Source: an uncultured Granulicatella sp.
GTDB taxonomy: Bacteria; Bacillota; Bacilli; Lactobacillales; Aerococcaceae
DNA length: 17,745 nucleotides
NCBI RefSeq assembly: GCF_938030755.1
Contig: NZ_CALHIF010000012.1
Coordinates: 1-17,745 of the forward strand
Direction: 5' to 3'
Shown here piece by piece: positions 1 to 7,021 of the stretch (its first letter is position 1; the number at the start of each line of letters is the position of its first letter). A program made the translations under genes and the position numbers. The notes below the pieces were generated by a model. That model worked only from the letters and a program-made list of their open reading frames with translations. It had not been told where the DNA came from and ran no database searches.

Positions 1-24
1 TACAGAACTAAATCCTTTGCTTAA
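1..24 (+). CDS. IS3-family transposase OrfB, extreme C-terminus (partial)
   Basis: The frame beginning at base 1 reads YRTKSFA and then TAA at 22-24. IS3-family OrfB proteins (DDE integrase catalytic subunit) commonly end with an SPVxYRTxx-type tail a few bases before the right inverted repeat, which matches the position here, 6 bp before the repeat at 31-55. Only seven residues are visible, so neither intactness nor the catalytic DDE residues can be judged. The call depends on the adjoining inverted repeat. Confidence 0.55.
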   Translation, partial: YRTKSFA

Positions 25-55
25 ATTAATTGTCTAACTTTTTGGGGTCAGTACA
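1..55 (+). mobile_element. Right end of an IS3-family (IS150-group-like) insertion sequence
   Basis: Positions 31-55 read, on the minus strand, TGTACTGACCCC followed by AAAAAGTTAGACA. This is the typical terminal inverted repeat of IS3-family elements of the IS150 type, beginning with the canonical TG. The terminus is therefore at about position 55. Just inside it, positions 1-24 hold what reads as the last codons of a transposase. The rest of the element, the other end and the target duplication lie outside the window. The IS sits 67 bp beyond the topA stop codon and is transcribed toward topA. Family assignment rests on the terminal motif and the short C-terminal peptide only. Confidence 0.75.
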
Positions 56-122
56 TAACTTGGAGGTGTTTTTATTTAATTCTCATTTACGGGGGAAGTG
101 CCTCTTCTAAGTGCTCATTCCT

Positions 123-2195
123 TTATTTTTGAACATCCTCTTTATAATCACAATTACTACATGCAATTTGTTTTCCACCGCGATCTTTTTTCTCAACTAA
201 GTAGTGGTCACATTTTGGACAATTACGTCCTACTGGTTTATCCCATGAAACGAATTCACATTCAGGATAACGATCACAACCATAGAAGATACGATTTTTC
301 TTTGATTTACGTTCAATCACTTTGCCTTTACCACAAGTTGGACATGTAATCCCAATATCTTTAACGATGGCTTGTGTATGATGGCATTCTGGGAAATTAC
401 TACAAGCGTAGAATTTACCAAAGCGACCTAATTTAATTACCATCGGATGTCCACATTTTTCACAGTTGAATCCAGCTGGTTCATCTTTAATCTGAACTTT
501 CTCGATTTCTACTTCCGCTTTATCCACTTCAACCTTGAATGGTTGGTAAAACTTATCGATAACTTGTACCCACTCTTCTTTCCCTTCTTCAACAAGGTCG
601 AGATTATCTTCCATTGAAGCAGTGAAATGAGTATCCACAATATTTGGGAAGTATTGTTCGATAATTTGATGAACGACACATCCAAGCTCTGTTGGTTCAA
701 AACGCTTAGAAACTAATTTAACGTAGTAACGTTTTTGGATTGTTTCGATTGTTGGTGCATATGTTGATGGACGGCCAACACCGATTTCTTCTAATGTTTT
801 AATTAAAGTAGCTTCCGAATAACGTGCAGGCGGTTGTGTGAAATGTTGTTCAGGATTTAATTTTGCTAATTGAACTTCATCCCCAACTTGCATCTCTGGA
901 AGTACGTTTCCTTTTTTGGCTTCTGCATTATCCTGATATACCTTTTGATAACCAGCAAATTTAATTGTAGAACCATTTGCCTTAAACACATGATTGTTCT
1001 GTTCTAAGTCTACTTGTACAGTGTCATAGATAGCAGCAGTCATTTGACTAGCAACAAATCGAGACCAAATTAAGGTGTACAATTTTAATTGATCTTTCGT
1101 TAAATAACTTGCGATTGAATCCGGTGTACGTAAAACAGATGAAGGACGAATCGCTTCATGCGCATCTTGAGCTCCCTCAGCGTTCTTTACAGCTCGTTTA
1201 CTTGCTAGGCAGTACTCTTTACCAAACTCTTTCTCAATGAACTCAGAAGCCTCATTTTGGGCAGATGCTGAGATTCGAGTTGAGTCTGTACGCATATACG
1301 TAATCAAACCGACTGAACCACTACGACCAAGAGATACCCCTTCATAAAGTTGTTGAGCTACCATCATCGTTTTTCGCGTTCTAAAGTTTAAGCGGTTTGA
1401 CGCATCTTGTTGTAAACTACTTGTTGTAAATGGAGCTGCAGGATTACGTCTACGTTCTTTCTTCGTTACTTTAGTAACTTTGAATGGTTTCTTCTCAGAA
1501 AGTTCGTCCATTACTGATTTTACAGTCGCTTCTTTATCTAAAAACGCTTTCTCAGCAGTTGTACCATAATAATTTGCTGTGAAAGATTTCTTTTCTTTTT
1601 TGAATTGTCCTTCAAGAGTCCAATATTCTTCTGGAACGAATGCTTTAATTTCGTTTTCGCGATCAATAATTAATTTTACAGCGATACTTTGAACACGACC
1701 AGCACTCAATCCTTTTTTCACTTTCTTCCATAAAATAGGAGATAAAGTGTAACCCACAAGGCGGTCTAAAATACGACGTGCTTGTTGTGCGTCAACTAAA
1801 TCCATATCAATCGTTCTAGGGTTCTTAAAGGCTTCTTTAATTGCATCTTTTGTAATCTCATTAAACTCTACACGAATAGGTTCGTTTAAATCAAGTCCTA
1901 GTAAATGCGCTAGATGCCAAGAAATAGCCTCTCCTTCTCTATCCGGGTCACTTGCAAGATAAACTGCATCTGCTTTAGCTGCTTCCTTTTTAAGAGATTT
2001 AATTAAATCGCCCTTCCCTCGAATGGAAATATAATGAGGTTCATAATTATTTTCAATATCTACACCCATTTTGCTCTTAGGTAAATCTCTTAAGTGACCT
2101 TTACTTGCGACCACTTTAAAATTTTTTCCCAAATAGCGTTCAATGGTTTTAGCTTTTGTAGGAGACTCTACAATTACTAAGTTTTGCTTCACCAT
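123..2195 (-). CDS. topA: DNA topoisomerase I (type IA)
   Basis: This 690-residue protein relaxes negative supercoils by passing one strand through a transient 5'-phosphotyrosine break. The N-terminal TOPRIM domain carries E10 (VIVESPTKAK) and the acidic DPDREGE motif at 83-89 for Mg2+. The catalytic tyrosine is Y300 in the ITYMRTDSTR motif. Three C-terminal zinc ribbons are intact, with cysteine sets at 578/581/598/604, 618/621/640/646 and 659/662/679/682. Length and architecture match the Bacillus/Lactobacillales enzyme (about 690-700 aa). The start is fixed by GGAAGGAG just upstream of ATG. It follows dprA by 147 bp, the usual Firmicute order, but has its own promoter. No convincing terminator is visible between its stop and the IS end at 55. 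Confidence 0.98.
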   Translation of the reverse strand: MVKQNLVIVESPTKAKTIERYLGKNFKVVASKGHLRDLPKSKMGVDIENNYEPHYISIRGKGDLIKSLKKEAAKADAVYLASDPDREGEAISWHLAHLLGLDLNEPIRVEFNEITKDAIKEAFKNPRTIDMDLVDAQQARRILDRLVGYTLSPILWKKVKKGLSAGRVQSIAVKLIIDRENEIKAFVPEEYWTLEGQFKKEKKSFTANYYGTTAEKAFLDKEATVKSVMDELSEKKPFKVTKVTKKERRRNPAAPFTTSSLQQDASNRLNFRTRKTMMVAQQLYEGVSLGRSGSVGLITYMRTDSTRISASAQNEASEFIEKEFGKEYCLASKRAVKNAEGAQDAHEAIRPSSVLRTPDSIASYLTKDQLKLYTLIWSRFVASQMTAAIYDTVQVDLEQNNHVFKANGSTIKFAGYQKVYQDNAEAKKGNVLPEMQVGDEVQLAKLNPEQHFTQPPARYSEATLIKTLEEIGVGRPSTYAPTIETIQKRYYVKLVSKRFEPTELGCVVHQIIEQYFPNIVDTHFTASMEDNLDLVEEGKEEWVQVIDKFYQPFKVEVDKAEVEIEKVQIKDEPAGFNCEKCGHPMVIKLGRFGKFYACSNFPECHHTQAIVKDIGITCPTCGKGKVIERKSKKNRIFYGCDRYPECEFVSWDKPVGRNCPKCDHYLVEKKDRGGKQIACSNCDYKEDVQK

Positions 2196-2286
2196 TAAAT
2201 GGCTCCTTCCATCATTACTCTGTCTAATATTAAAATATCAGGCAAAAAGCCTGTATTTAGCGAGATTGTTTAAATTGTCTTTTGTC

Positions 2287-2315
2287 ATCATATCTAAACA
2301 CATTCTTTTTGTCAA
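2287..2315 (-). promoter_or_regulatory. Sigma-A promoter of topA
   Basis: On the minus strand TTGACA (2310-2315) is followed by a 17-bp spacer and TATGAT (2287-2292), a near-consensus promoter. Transcription would start near 2280 and give a leader of about 85 nt. The leader contains a small hairpin, CAGGC-TTTTT-GCCTG, at 2239-2253. topA can thus be expressed independently of the upstream rbgA-rnhB-dprA genes, from which no terminator separates it. Confidence 0.75.
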
Positions 2316-2342
2316 GGCAATAAAATATCTCTTATAGTATTT

Positions 2343-3209
2343 TTATGGAAAGTAATGTAAATTTTTATCAATGGTTTCAGCACTAGAAACTAAACAAGCT
2401 CCAGCTTCAATAAGTTGATTAGTTCCTTTTGAATGAGATGAAAAAATACTTCCAGGAATAGCAAATACTTCTCTATTTTCACTTAAAGCGATATTAGCAG
2501 TAATTAGACTTCCACTTTTTTCTTTAGCTTCTATCACACAAACACCATGGCTTAATCCTGCTATGATGCGATTTCGATAAGGAAAATGAAACTTCAAAGG
2601 TCGACTTCCTAAAGGGTATTCAGAAATAATAAGCCCTTTTTTCTCTATTTCTTTATAGAGATTGGCATTTTCAAGTGGATATATCACATCTAATCCACTA
2701 CCTATAACCGCTATTGTTTTTCCATTATCCTGCAAACATTCAAGGTGAGCTAAAGAATCCACACCTTTAGCTAAACCGCTGATAATTCCGATTTTTTTTT
2801 GGACTAAATCCTGTACAATGGTTTTCGTACATTGTTTTGCATAATTCGAATGTTCTCTAGAACCTACTAAAGCGACTAATCGTTCATTAAACAAGGACAA
2901 ATCTCCTTTATAGAAAAGAACAATTGGAGGTAAATAAATTTCTTTTAATCGTCTTGGATAAACAGCATCCAAAATGGTCAATATTTTTACCTTTTCAGCC
3001 TTCATTATTTCAAAAGATGCTACCCAATCAAATGTCTCTAACCATTTAGAAGTTTCTTCGGGTAAGCTGGATTTTACATCCCCTAAAACAAATGGATGAT
3101 TTAAGGAAACCTCATCATTCAATTTTTGAAACAATTCATAAAACTGTTTACTATTTAAAGTTTCACTAATCGCTATTCCAATTAATAGTTTCCTTTTTGT
3201 TAATAACAT
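2343..3209 (-). CDS. dprA: DNA processing protein DprA (RecA loader in transformation)
   Basis: DprA binds incoming single-stranded DNA during natural transformation, protects it and loads RecA. The protein has 288 residues, normal for the family. The Rossmann-like DprA core runs from about residue 80: GSR at 116-118, SGLAKGVD at 144-151, IGSGLDVIYP around 169-178, FPYRNRIIAGLS at 209-220 and EAKEKSGSLIT at 227-237, all classic DprA/Smf signatures. The N-terminal 75 residues correspond to the variable SAM-like domain; no C-terminal winged-helix extension is evident. The ATG has GGAAGGAG seven bases before it, but that site lies wholly inside a long hairpin that fills most of the rnhB-dprA gap, which should limit initiation. 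It lies downstream of rnhB with no separate promoter that I can see. Confidence 0.97.
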   Translation of the reverse strand: MLLTKRKLLIGIAISETLNSKQFYELFQKLNDEVSLNHPFVLGDVKSSLPEETSKWLETFDWVASFEIMKAEKVKILTILDAVYPRRLKEIYLPPIVLFYKGDLSLFNERLVALVGSREHSNYAKQCTKTIVQDLVQKKIGIISGLAKGVDSLAHLECLQDNGKTIAVIGSGLDVIYPLENANLYKEIEKKGLIISEYPLGSRPLKFHFPYRNRIIAGLSHGVCVIEAKEKSGSLITANIALSENREVFAIPGSIFSSHSKGTNQLIEAGACLVSSAETIDKNLHYFP

Positions 3210-3266
3210 AAATAAACTCCTTCCGGTAAATAGTTTTCAAAACTATTTACGAGAAAGAGTTTATTT
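3210..3266 (-). promoter_or_regulatory. 57-nt hairpin that buries the dprA Shine-Dalgarno sequence
   Basis: The segment is symmetric about 3238. The inner 25 bp (3226-3250) are a perfect inverted repeat of 12-bp arms around one base (arm GTAAATAGTTTT). The outer arms, AAATAAACTC at 3210-3219 and GAGTTTATTT at 3257-3266, also match perfectly. Of the six intervening positions, three pair normally, two are G-U in the minus-strand RNA and one is a C-C mismatch. All eight bases of GGAAGGAG (3217-3224) are paired and the stem ends directly before the ATG at 3209. There is no U-tract after it, so it is not a simple terminator. The geometry suggests translational control of dprA or an RNase III processing site. 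Confidence 0.85.
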
Positions 3267-3274
3267 TTGGAACT

Positions 3275-4045
3275 TTATTGTTGATATTCTTTTACAGGTG
3301 CAAATGTCATACGATGTATTGGCGTCGGACCTAATTTCTCAAGACCTTCTATGTGTGCTTTTGTACCATATCCTGCATTTTGAGCAAATCCATATCCTGG
3401 ATACAGTTGTTCGTAATCCTTCATCATTTGATCCCTTACCTCTTTAGCAACAATACTTGCTGCAGCTATTGAGATGCTCTTTGCGTCCCCTTTAATAATA
3501 CCTTCTTCTGGAATTCCTGTATCCAATTTCATCGCATCAATTAATAAATAATCTGGCTTTTCAGGCAACAATTCAATCGCTCGCTTCATCGCCACTTTAC
3601 TAGCTTCGTAAATGTTAATTTTATCAATCGTAAATGCATCAACAATACCGATACCAATAGCAACAGCTTGCTCTTTAATCATTTCGAAGATTTCTTCGCG
3701 TTTTTTCGCGCTCAACTTCTTAGAATCATCGAGACCAATATCTTCCATGCCTTCAGGAAGAATGACAGCAGCTGCTACCACTGGACCAGCGAGTGGGCCG
3801 CGACCCACTTCATCAATTCCCGCAATCATTCGGTAGCCTTTTTGTTTGGCTGCACGTTCAAAGCTTTGCATTTCCTCAAAGTGAGCAGTACGTTCTGCTT
3901 TTTTGGCGTATTGACGTTCAAACTTTGCGATTAAATCTTGAACTCCTTTACGCTCGTCGCCTCGAAGTTCTGTTAAACGCTCATCCGACAACGTTTGAAT
4001 TTCTTCAAGAATCAATTTAATTTCTTTGATGGAATGTTTTTCCAT
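3275..4045 (-). CDS. rnhB: Ribonuclease HII
   Basis: RNase HII cuts RNA in RNA-DNA hybrids and removes single ribonucleotides misincorporated in DNA. The 256-residue protein has the N-terminal extension of about 70 residues seen in Bacillus-type RnhB, then the catalytic core. The four metal-binding acidic residues are visible: D78 and E79 in GIDEVGRGPLAGP, D170 in LLIDAMK, and D187 in IKGDAKSISIAAASIVAK. GLDDSKKLS at 104-112 is also typical. The start codon overlaps the rbgA stop by one base (TAATG), and GGAGG lies inside the end of rbgA, so the two genes are probably translationally coupled. Downstream is the long hairpin before dprA; a ribosome ending here would reach the base of that stem. 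Confidence 0.98.
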   Translation of the reverse strand: MEKHSIKEIKLILEEIQTLSDERLTELRGDERKGVQDLIAKFERQYAKKAERTAHFEEMQSFERAAKQKGYRMIAGIDEVGRGPLAGPVVAAAVILPEGMEDIGLDDSKKLSAKKREEIFEMIKEQAVAIGIGIVDAFTIDKINIYEASKVAMKRAIELLPEKPDYLLIDAMKLDTGIPEEGIIKGDAKSISIAAASIVAKEVRDQMMKDYEQLYPGYGFAQNAGYGTKAHIEGLEKLGPTPIHRMTFAPVKEYQQ

Positions 4046-4905
4046 TATGCTTCCTCCGTTACCGACACAGGCGCTTGGTCTAATGTATAACGACCCAGTT
4101 TTCCTGAACGAATATCAAACACAATTCGTTCACTTGCCTTCTCATAGTCTTCTTTAAAGCCTAAGTTCTTTGTAATTAACATTAATAAATCAACATTTGA
4201 AAGTTCTAAATCGCTATCTATTAAACGATAAGCTTTCTTTAAATACTCTGGATAATCTAATTTAAACTGACCAAGTGCAAAAAGTGCAATATCATCCATA
4301 TGAAGGAGCGCATCTTTAATCGCTCCCGTAAGAGCTAATTTATTCCCAACTTCTTCACTTTCAAACTTCGGCCATAGAATTCCAGGTGTATCTAATAACT
4401 CAAAGTCATTTCCGATTTTTAACCATCGTTGTCCCTTTGTAACCCCTGGACGGTTTGCTGTTTCTGCTTGGTTTTTATTAATCATACGGTTAATAAAAGT
4501 TGATTTGCCAACATTTGGAATTCCAAGAACCATTAAGCGAATCGGTCTAGGGCGAATTCCTTTTTCTAAATTTTTTTCAAATATAGGTGCAATTAATTCT
4601 TTAATCGCTGCCTTTACTTGTTTAATCCCTTTTCCATCTTTTGCTTCTGTTGAAAGTACTTTGATTCCTTGTCTTGTGAAATAGTCATTCCAGCGTTTCG
4701 TTTGAGATGGATCTGCCAAATCAACTTTATTTAATAAGATTAATTGCTTCTTCTGTCCTTTAATTTCTTCGATAATAGGATTGCGACTTGATTCTGGAAT
4801 ACGAGCATCCACCATTTCAATCACGACATCGACTAATTTCAATTTTTCAGTTGCTTCCCTACGCGCTTTGGCCATATGCCCCGGGAACCATTGGATTGTT
4901 GCCAT
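4045..4905 (-). CDS. rbgA: Ribosome biogenesis GTPase RbgA/YlqF
   Basis: RbgA is a circularly permuted GTPase needed for late 50S subunit maturation in Firmicutes. The 286-residue sequence shows the permuted order: G4 NKVDL at 59-63, G5-like STEAKDG at about 85-91, then the P-loop GIPNVGKS at 128-135, the G2 threonine T156 in GVTKGQRW, and G3 DTPG at 172-175. The rest is the helical C-terminal domain that contacts the ribosome. The ATG has AAAGGA upstream and an extended -10 promoter about 60 bp away. It is the first gene of the rbgA-rnhB-dprA-topA block, an arrangement conserved in many Bacilli. Confidence 0.97.
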   Translation of the reverse strand: MATIQWFPGHMAKARREATEKLKLVDVVIEMVDARIPESSRNPIIEEIKGQKKQLILLNKVDLADPSQTKRWNDYFTRQGIKVLSTEAKDGKGIKQVKAAIKELIAPIFEKNLEKGIRPRPIRLMVLGIPNVGKSTFINRMINKNQAETANRPGVTKGQRWLKIGNDFELLDTPGILWPKFESEEVGNKLALTGAIKDALLHMDDIALFALGQFKLDYPEYLKKAYRLIDSDLELSNVDLLMLITKNLGFKEDYEKASERIVFDIRSGKLGRYTLDQAPVSVTEEA

Positions 4906-4963
4906 ACGTTTTGAATCCTTTCTATATTACATTCACAAAAACATTCTTATAGAACCAACGAAC

Positions 4964-4973
4964 ATTATACCAT
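4964..4973 (-). promoter_or_regulatory. Extended -10 promoter of the rbgA operon
   Basis: The minus strand reads TGGTATAAT, giving a perfect TATAAT at 4964-4969 preceded by the TG of an extended -10 element. No good -35 hexamer lies 16-18 bp upstream, which is usual for extended -10 promoters. It lies between the nitroreductase terminator and the rbgA start. Confidence 0.65.
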
Positions 4974-5014
4974 GTTTTAATCCTTTTTTCCGTTCTCTTC
5001 CTTATACATATAAC

Positions 5015-5059
5015 AAAAAACTCAGTACAGTAGCAATTATTCATTACCGATGTACTGAG
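5015..5059 (-). terminator. Rho-independent terminator of the nitroreductase gene
   Basis: A 9-bp stem, CTCAGTACA at 5021-5029 pairing with TGTACTGAG at 5051-5059, closes a 21-nt loop. On the minus strand it is followed directly by six T residues (5015-5020). It starts about 30 bp after the nitroreductase stop codon. The long loop makes it less than ideal, but position and T-run fit. Confidence 0.75.
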
Positions 5060-5090
5060 ATAGTAGTCGTTTGCTAAGAAAAAATCATTT

Positions 5091-5744
5091 CTAGTTAATT
5101 ACTTCATAAATACTTTCCGTATTCCAACGAAGTTTTGGTTTAATGTCTTCATCTCTATAACCAAACGCACACATGACGGATACTCCAAATTCTGAGGTAT
5201 CTAGAATGCCTTTTTCTTCTAAATAAACTTCAACTTTAGCTTTATCGAATCCTTCAATCGGGCATGAATCCATCCCCATTAGAGTGGCTGCATTCATCAT
5301 ATTGGCCATTTGAATATATGTTTGTTTACTAGCCCAATCAAACAGGGAACGTTCATCGTTTAGCTGTGCATCACTTTCTTGGAAGCTCTTGATTCGATGC
5401 GCATAAGCAGATTCTGAATCGTAACTTCTATGTCTTACCTCTTGCATTAATTTTTCTATATAAGCTGTTTCATAGTTTACACCTTTACGAGCTAGATAAA
5501 TCACAAAATGACTTGCTCCATCGAGCATTGAAATGGCACCCCATGCCATGGGTTTTAAATCTTGTTTCATTGCTTCATTATTTAATAAAAGCATCTTCCA
5601 AGGTTCAAATCCTAATGAAGAAGGGGCTAATCTACCAACTTCCACTAGAGCTGCCCAATCTTCATCAGAAATGTGACGTGTCGAATCAAATTTTTTTGTG
5701 GCATAACGTTGATGTTGCAAAGCAATAACTTCTTCTCTATTCAT
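5091..5744 (-). CDS. NAD(P)H-dependent FMN nitroreductase family protein
   Basis: The 217-residue protein belongs to the nitroreductase (NfsB/YfkO-like) flavoprotein family. Members use FMN and NAD(P)H to reduce nitroaromatics, quinones or enone substrates; the natural substrate here is unknown. The N-terminal FMN-phosphate motif HQRYATKKFD is at 11-20, APSSLGFEPWK at 40-50 forms the second flavin-contact segment, and GMDSCPIEGFD at 157-167 is the conserved segment typical of NfsB/YfkO-type members. These proteins normally act as cytoplasmic homodimers. The ATG is preceded by AAAGGAG. The gene stands alone, with its own candidate promoter upstream and a terminator downstream. Confidence 0.9.
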   Translation of the reverse strand: MNREEVIALQHQRYATKKFDSTRHISDEDWAALVEVGRLAPSSLGFEPWKMLLLNNEAMKQDLKPMAWGAISMLDGASHFVIYLARKGVNYETAYIEKLMQEVRHRSYDSESAYAHRIKSFQESDAQLNDERSLFDWASKQTYIQMANMMNAATLMGMDSCPIEGFDKAKVEVYLEEKGILDTSEFGVSVMCAFGYRDEDIKPKLRWNTESIYEVIN

Positions 5745-5823
5745 ACTGGTGAACTCCTTTATCTTTATTATTACTGAATCTTCGAAAAATCATTGTGTAC
5801 AAAAGATTGATTCTTACGAATTA

Positions 5824-5852
5824 AATTTATCAGCCTAAAATCAAAATAGCAA
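5824..5852 (-). promoter_or_regulatory. Candidate promoter of the nitroreductase gene
   Basis: TTGCTA (5847-5852) is separated by 17 bp from TAAATT (5824-5829), which is preceded by an extended -10 TG. The elements are moderate matches, located about 80 bp upstream of the start codon and downstream of the mgtC-like gene's terminator. Confidence 0.45.
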
Positions 5853-5891
5853 TTTCCTCACATGAATCCTTTTACTAATCAAATTTGATTG

Positions 5892-5924
5892 TAAAAAAAT
5901 GAGACTGATATAGACCAGTCTCAT
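5892..5924 (-). terminator. Rho-independent terminator of the mgtC-like gene
   Basis: ATGAGACTG at 5899-5907 pairs with CAGTCTCAT at 5916-5924 around an 8-nt loop. On the minus strand the stem runs into a T-tract (A-tract at 5893-5899 on the plus strand). It begins six bases after the stop codon of the mgtC-like gene. Confidence 0.88.
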
Positions 5925-5929
5925 CATAA

Positions 5930-6631
5930 CTATTGCGGATTATTATCTGAAGATTTAAATTTGACCTTTTTAATTTTAAAGTCAATATGTCTTTCTCTGA
6001 TGGTTGATTCGATATCATCAATTAGGATTCTCTTATCATTCTCTATCTGAATATTGATTTCGTATTTTCCACCAATATCTTTTACATCCACATTTGCGAT
6101 TTGATATTGTTTTAAATTACAGTATTCATAAATATCGTGAACAAGAGAAATATCTCCAACAGTTCCATTAATACTTGCCTGATAAATTTGTTGCTGTTTT
6201 GTAAAATCGTGAGTTAACCATTGAATTAACATAACAAAAATACTACAAACAATACCAAAAAACCAAAATCCTCCACCAATGGCCATTCCAATCCCTGAAG
6301 TAGCCCAAATACCAGCAGCTGTTGTTAAACCACTTATTTTTTTATCCCTCATAAATATGATACCACCACCAATGAAGGAAATCCCACTTACTATTTGAGC
6401 AGCCACACGTGAAGTATCGTAATCTGGAGTGTCCAAAAAAGCTTCTTTAGAAATAATCATCATTAAAGCAGAAGTAAGACAAACAATGACGTGCGTCTTT
6501 ACTCCGGCTTGTTTATTCCTTGCTTTTCTTTCATAACCAATTAATAAACCACAAATACAAGCTAAAATAAGTGATGTAAAATGTCGTAATTCAAGCATTG
6601 CATCAAATGACCGTATAAACACTTGATCCAT
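5930..6631 (-). CDS. MgtC/SapB-family membrane protein
   Basis: A 233-residue inner-membrane protein of the MgtC/SapB family. The N-terminal half holds four or five hydrophobic segments at about 17-33, 46-62, 76-93, 102-120 and 122-138. The family signature is clear: GLLIGYERKARNKQAGVKTH at 28-47, AAQIVSGISFIGGGIIF at 77-93 and LTTAAGIWATSGIGMAIGGG at 102-121. Residues about 145-233 are a soluble ACT-like C-terminal domain, as in long MgtC homologues. MgtC of Salmonella modulates F-type ATPase and growth in low Mg2+; for Gram-positive homologues the role is not settled, so I assign only the family. GGGAGG lies eight bases before the ATG. It has its own strong promoter and terminator. Confidence 0.92.
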   Translation of the reverse strand: MDQVFIRSFDAMLELRHFTSLILACICGLLIGYERKARNKQAGVKTHVIVCLTSALMMIISKEAFLDTPDYDTSRVAAQIVSGISFIGGGIIFMRDKKISGLTTAAGIWATSGIGMAIGGGFWFFGIVCSIFVMLIQWLTHDFTKQQQIYQASINGTVGDISLVHDIYEYCNLKQYQIANVDVKDIGGKYEINIQIENDKRILIDDIESTIRERHIDFKIKKVKFKSSDNNPQ

Positions 6632-6660
6632 ATCTGTCCTCCCTAAAAACGTGTATTCCT

Positions 6661-6689
6661 ATTTTACGTTTGTTTAATAGGAAAGTCAA
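6661..6689 (-). promoter_or_regulatory. Sigma-A promoter of the mgtC-like gene with an overlapping dyad
   Basis: TTGACT (6684-6689), a 17-bp spacer and TAAAAT (6661-6666) form a near-consensus promoter about 30 bp from the start codon. A perfect 8-bp inverted repeat, TTCCTATT at 6656-6663 and AATAGGAA at 6676-6683, overlaps the -10 and fills the spacer up to the -35. Its arms are 20 bp apart centre to centre, two helical turns, which is operator-like. Confidence 0.75.
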
Positions 6690-7021
6690 ATTTTATGAAA
6701 TCGTTTACCGGAATAAGAAAAAGAGGTTTTAAGCGCAAAAAATCAGAAAGTAAGGATTCACGAATCAATCTTCCTAATTTTTTTATAGATAATTTTTCTC
6801 GATAAAATCATATTTTGTAAGAAAAACACTCTAACAACTACTCTTCTTTTGCCAACATGTAGCATAAGAATTATATACTTCTCTTCATATCAATAAGTTC
6901 TCTTTAAATACGTTTTCTTACTTCTCTATCTTCTACTATCCTTTGCCAAGTATTCATTAATTTCAGAATAAAATTCTAGATAATATAGTTCTTTTAATAA
7001 ATTTAACAACTATTTAGTTTA
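6690..7021. other. AT-rich intergenic region without a clear gene
   Basis: This spacer between the mgtC-like promoter and the end of the ABC-F gene is about 70-75% A+T. I see no RNA gene, no clear terminator for the ABC-F gene and no protein family. It holds short open frames only: a lysine/arginine-rich frame of 36 codons on the plus strand (6695-6805) and frames of under 40 codons on the minus strand. It could be decayed coding DNA or a junction left when the ABC-F gene was acquired. Confidence 0.6.

Noticed and set aside
98..349. Plus-strand open frame of 83 codons
   Set aside because: It lies mostly antisense to the well-supported topA zinc-ribbon region, has no recognisable product and no good ribosome binding site.
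2239..2253. CAGGC-AAAAA-GCCTG hairpin as a dprA terminator
   Set aside because: The stem is only 5 bp, there is no T-run after it, and it lies downstream of the topA promoter, inside the topA leader.
6810..7010. Minus-strand short frames (under 40 codons) downstream of the ABC-F gene
   Set aside because: They lack ribosome binding sites, are interrupted by stops, and match nothing I recognise.
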